NCBI GenBank assembly: GCA_964449165.1
Contig: CAYVAT010000058.1
Location: 1-15,219, forward strand
Direction: 5' to 3'
Source of the DNA: CAYSCW01 sp964449165
GTDB lineage: Bacteria > Acidobacteriota > Aminicenantia > Aminicenantales > Aminicenantaceae
DNA: 15,219 bases
The notes beneath the pieces were generated by a model. The model was not told where the DNA came from and searched no databases. It worked only from the letters and a program-made list of their open reading frames with translations. Position numbers and translations under genes: made by a program. Shown one piece after another: positions 14,120-15,219 of the stretch; the stretch's first letter is position 1, and each line of letters opens with the position of its first letter.

Positions 14120-15214
14120 ATGAATAAGAAAAAGATCTTGATAATTGAGGAGGAGGAAAAACGGAGAAAACGGCTGGCCCATTTTCTTTCCGGGATGAAT
14201 CTTTCAATCACTGAGGCATCCACATTCTCTGAAGCAAGTCAGCGTTTAAATGGTTCTGATCATTTTGCTCTGGCTTTAGTCGGGCTTTCCCCTTTCCAGG
14301 AAGATCATATCAAGCATCTGAAACACATCAGGAAATCTGATTCAGGGATTGGAATTGTTCTTCTTTCTCCAATAGAAAACGCAGAGCTTGTTCTCTATCT
14401 TCTGGATAAAGGCCTCGTCGACCACATTGCCTCTTATGATAACCCAGCAGGTATCCTTTCAGCTATAAAGAATGAATTCAACAAGAAAAAACTGATACAA
14501 GAAAATGAGTTCTATAGCCGGAATCTGGACGAACTCAGATCCCAGCAAAAAAGAACGCGAAACAGAGCCTCCCATGTGGAGGAAATCTATGAGGCCACTC
14601 TTGAGAATCTGATGACCGCTCTGGATTTAAGGGATGTGGAAACTTTCGGCCATTCGCTGACCGTGGCCAAATACAGCCTTGTTCTCACTGAGATTTTAGG
14701 CATCAAGGATAAAAACACCCTGGATAACATAAAAAAAGGAGCCCTGCTCCATGATGTGGGAAAAATTGCCATCCCTGACTCCATCCTCAAAAAGCCCAGC
14801 ACTCTCTCTGCGCAAGAATGGGAAAAGATCAAGCTCCATCCCTCTTTGGGCTATGGATTGATCAAGGAAGTCAATACAATCAAGGAGATCGGGAACATCA
14901 TCCTTTATCATCATGAGCGGTATGATGGTACAGGTTACCCTAAACGACTGAAAAAGAATGAAATTCCTCTGGAAGCACGCGTATTTGCTCTGGCAGATGC
15001 TCTGGATGCCATCACCTCCCACCGTCCTTACAGGAAAGAGAGAGGGTTTAAGGCTGCTCAGGGGGAAATTCAGGATAACTCCGGAACTCAGTTCGACCCG
15101 TCAGTTGTGGAAGCCTTCTCATCGTTGAGCATCGATAAATGGGAAAAAATCCGGTTTGAAACAACAAAGCTCATGCCCTCTGTCGATTACATCAGCCACA
15201 TCAATAAAATCTAG
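14120..15214 (+). CDS. HD-GYP c-di-GMP phosphodiesterase with pseudo-receiver domain
   Basis: 364 residues, cytoplasmic. Residues 5-120 form a receiver-like fold but the acceptor Asp is replaced (ALVGLSP, G55 in its place) and the conserved Lys is absent, so it is not a standard phospho-receiver. A short charged linker leads to a complete HD-GYP domain (about 155-345): GHS with H178, HDVGK (211-215), H240, HHERYDGTGYP (264-274), LADALDAITS with D293, RPYR, and GTQFDP (322-327). These are the metal ligands and GYP signature of enzymes that hydrolyse c-di-GMP. Start: ATG with GAGGGAG seven bases upstream. It probably opposes the GGDEF protein encoded two genes away. A 409-base leader separates it from the nearest strong promoter. 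Confidence 0.94.
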   Translation: MNKKKILIIEEEEKRRKRLAHFLSGMNLSITEASTFSEASQRLNGSDHFALALVGLSPFQEDHIKHLKHIRKSDSGIGIVLLSPIENAELVLYLLDKGLVDHIASYDNPAGILSAIKNEFNKKKLIQENEFYSRNLDELRSQQKRTRNRASHVEEIYEATLENLMTALDLRDVETFGHSLTVAKYSLVLTEILGIKDKNTLDNIKKGALLHDVGKIAIPDSILKKPSTLSAQEWEKIKLHPSLGYGLIKEVNTIKEIGNIILYHHERYDGTGYPKRLKKNEIPLEARVFALADALDAITSHRPYRKERGFKAAQGEIQDNSGTQFDPSVVEAFSSLSIDKWEKIRFETTKLMPSVDYISHINKI

Positions 15215-15219
15215 TTCTA

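Noticed and set aside
13988..14223. Minus-strand frames of 64 and 65 residues
   Set aside because: They overlap the ribosome site and start of the HD-GYP gene and show no coding features.

Overview
The window looks like chromosome from an uncultured, diderm (Gram-negative-type) bacterium with an anaerobic flavour. Most genes have AGGAGG-type ribosome binding sites. Several products carry Sec or Tat signals, and there are two beta-propeller proteins, a corrinoid/Fe-S reductive-dehalogenase homologue and a c-di-GMP signalling group. The mix of six-bladed-propeller exported proteins, transglutaminase-propeller fusions and small signal-peptide genes reminds me of Aminicenantes/Acidobacteriota-like metagenome genomes. 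That placement is inference and weak, because there is no rRNA or other strong taxonomic marker. A 100-N run at 3856-3955 shows this is a scaffolded draft assembly.

Layout. (1) 16-3246: two divergent genes, a Tat-exported class V aminotransferase (minus) and a secreted beta-propeller/transglutaminase protein (plus). The spacer between them holds a 20-22 bp hairpin with a G-rich loop. (2) 3298-6498: five minus-strand genes with short gaps, read from high to low coordinate. They encode two small paralogous cysteine-paired exported peptides, an exported six-bladed beta-propeller, an exported thioredoxin-like CxxC protein, and a membrane-anchored reductive dehalogenase homologue interrupted by the assembly gap. 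(3) 6723-9831: gltX overlapping hutU by 14 bases. (4) 10071-15214: a c-di-GMP locus. It has a pseudo-receiver/GAF/GGDEF/PilZ protein, a convergent Glu-rich coiled-coil protein of unknown function, a 680-base intergenic region with strong promoters and structured sequence, and a pseudo-receiver/HD-GYP phosphodiesterase.

How the genes may work together. The exported block in region 2 looks like a peptide-plus-accessory operon: two small peptides each with a C-x6-C...C-x6-C pattern, followed by a propeller and a thiol-redox protein. This is the best candidate for an undescribed system here. In region 4 one protein can make and bind c-di-GMP (intact RxxD inhibitory site and a PilZ domain) and another can degrade it. 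Both have receiver-like N-termini that lack key phosphorylation residues, so they are probably not ordinary phospho-switches. The promoter upstream of the HD-GYP gene is covered by an exactly concentric three-part DNA palindrome and leads into a predicted structured RNA or long 5' leader.
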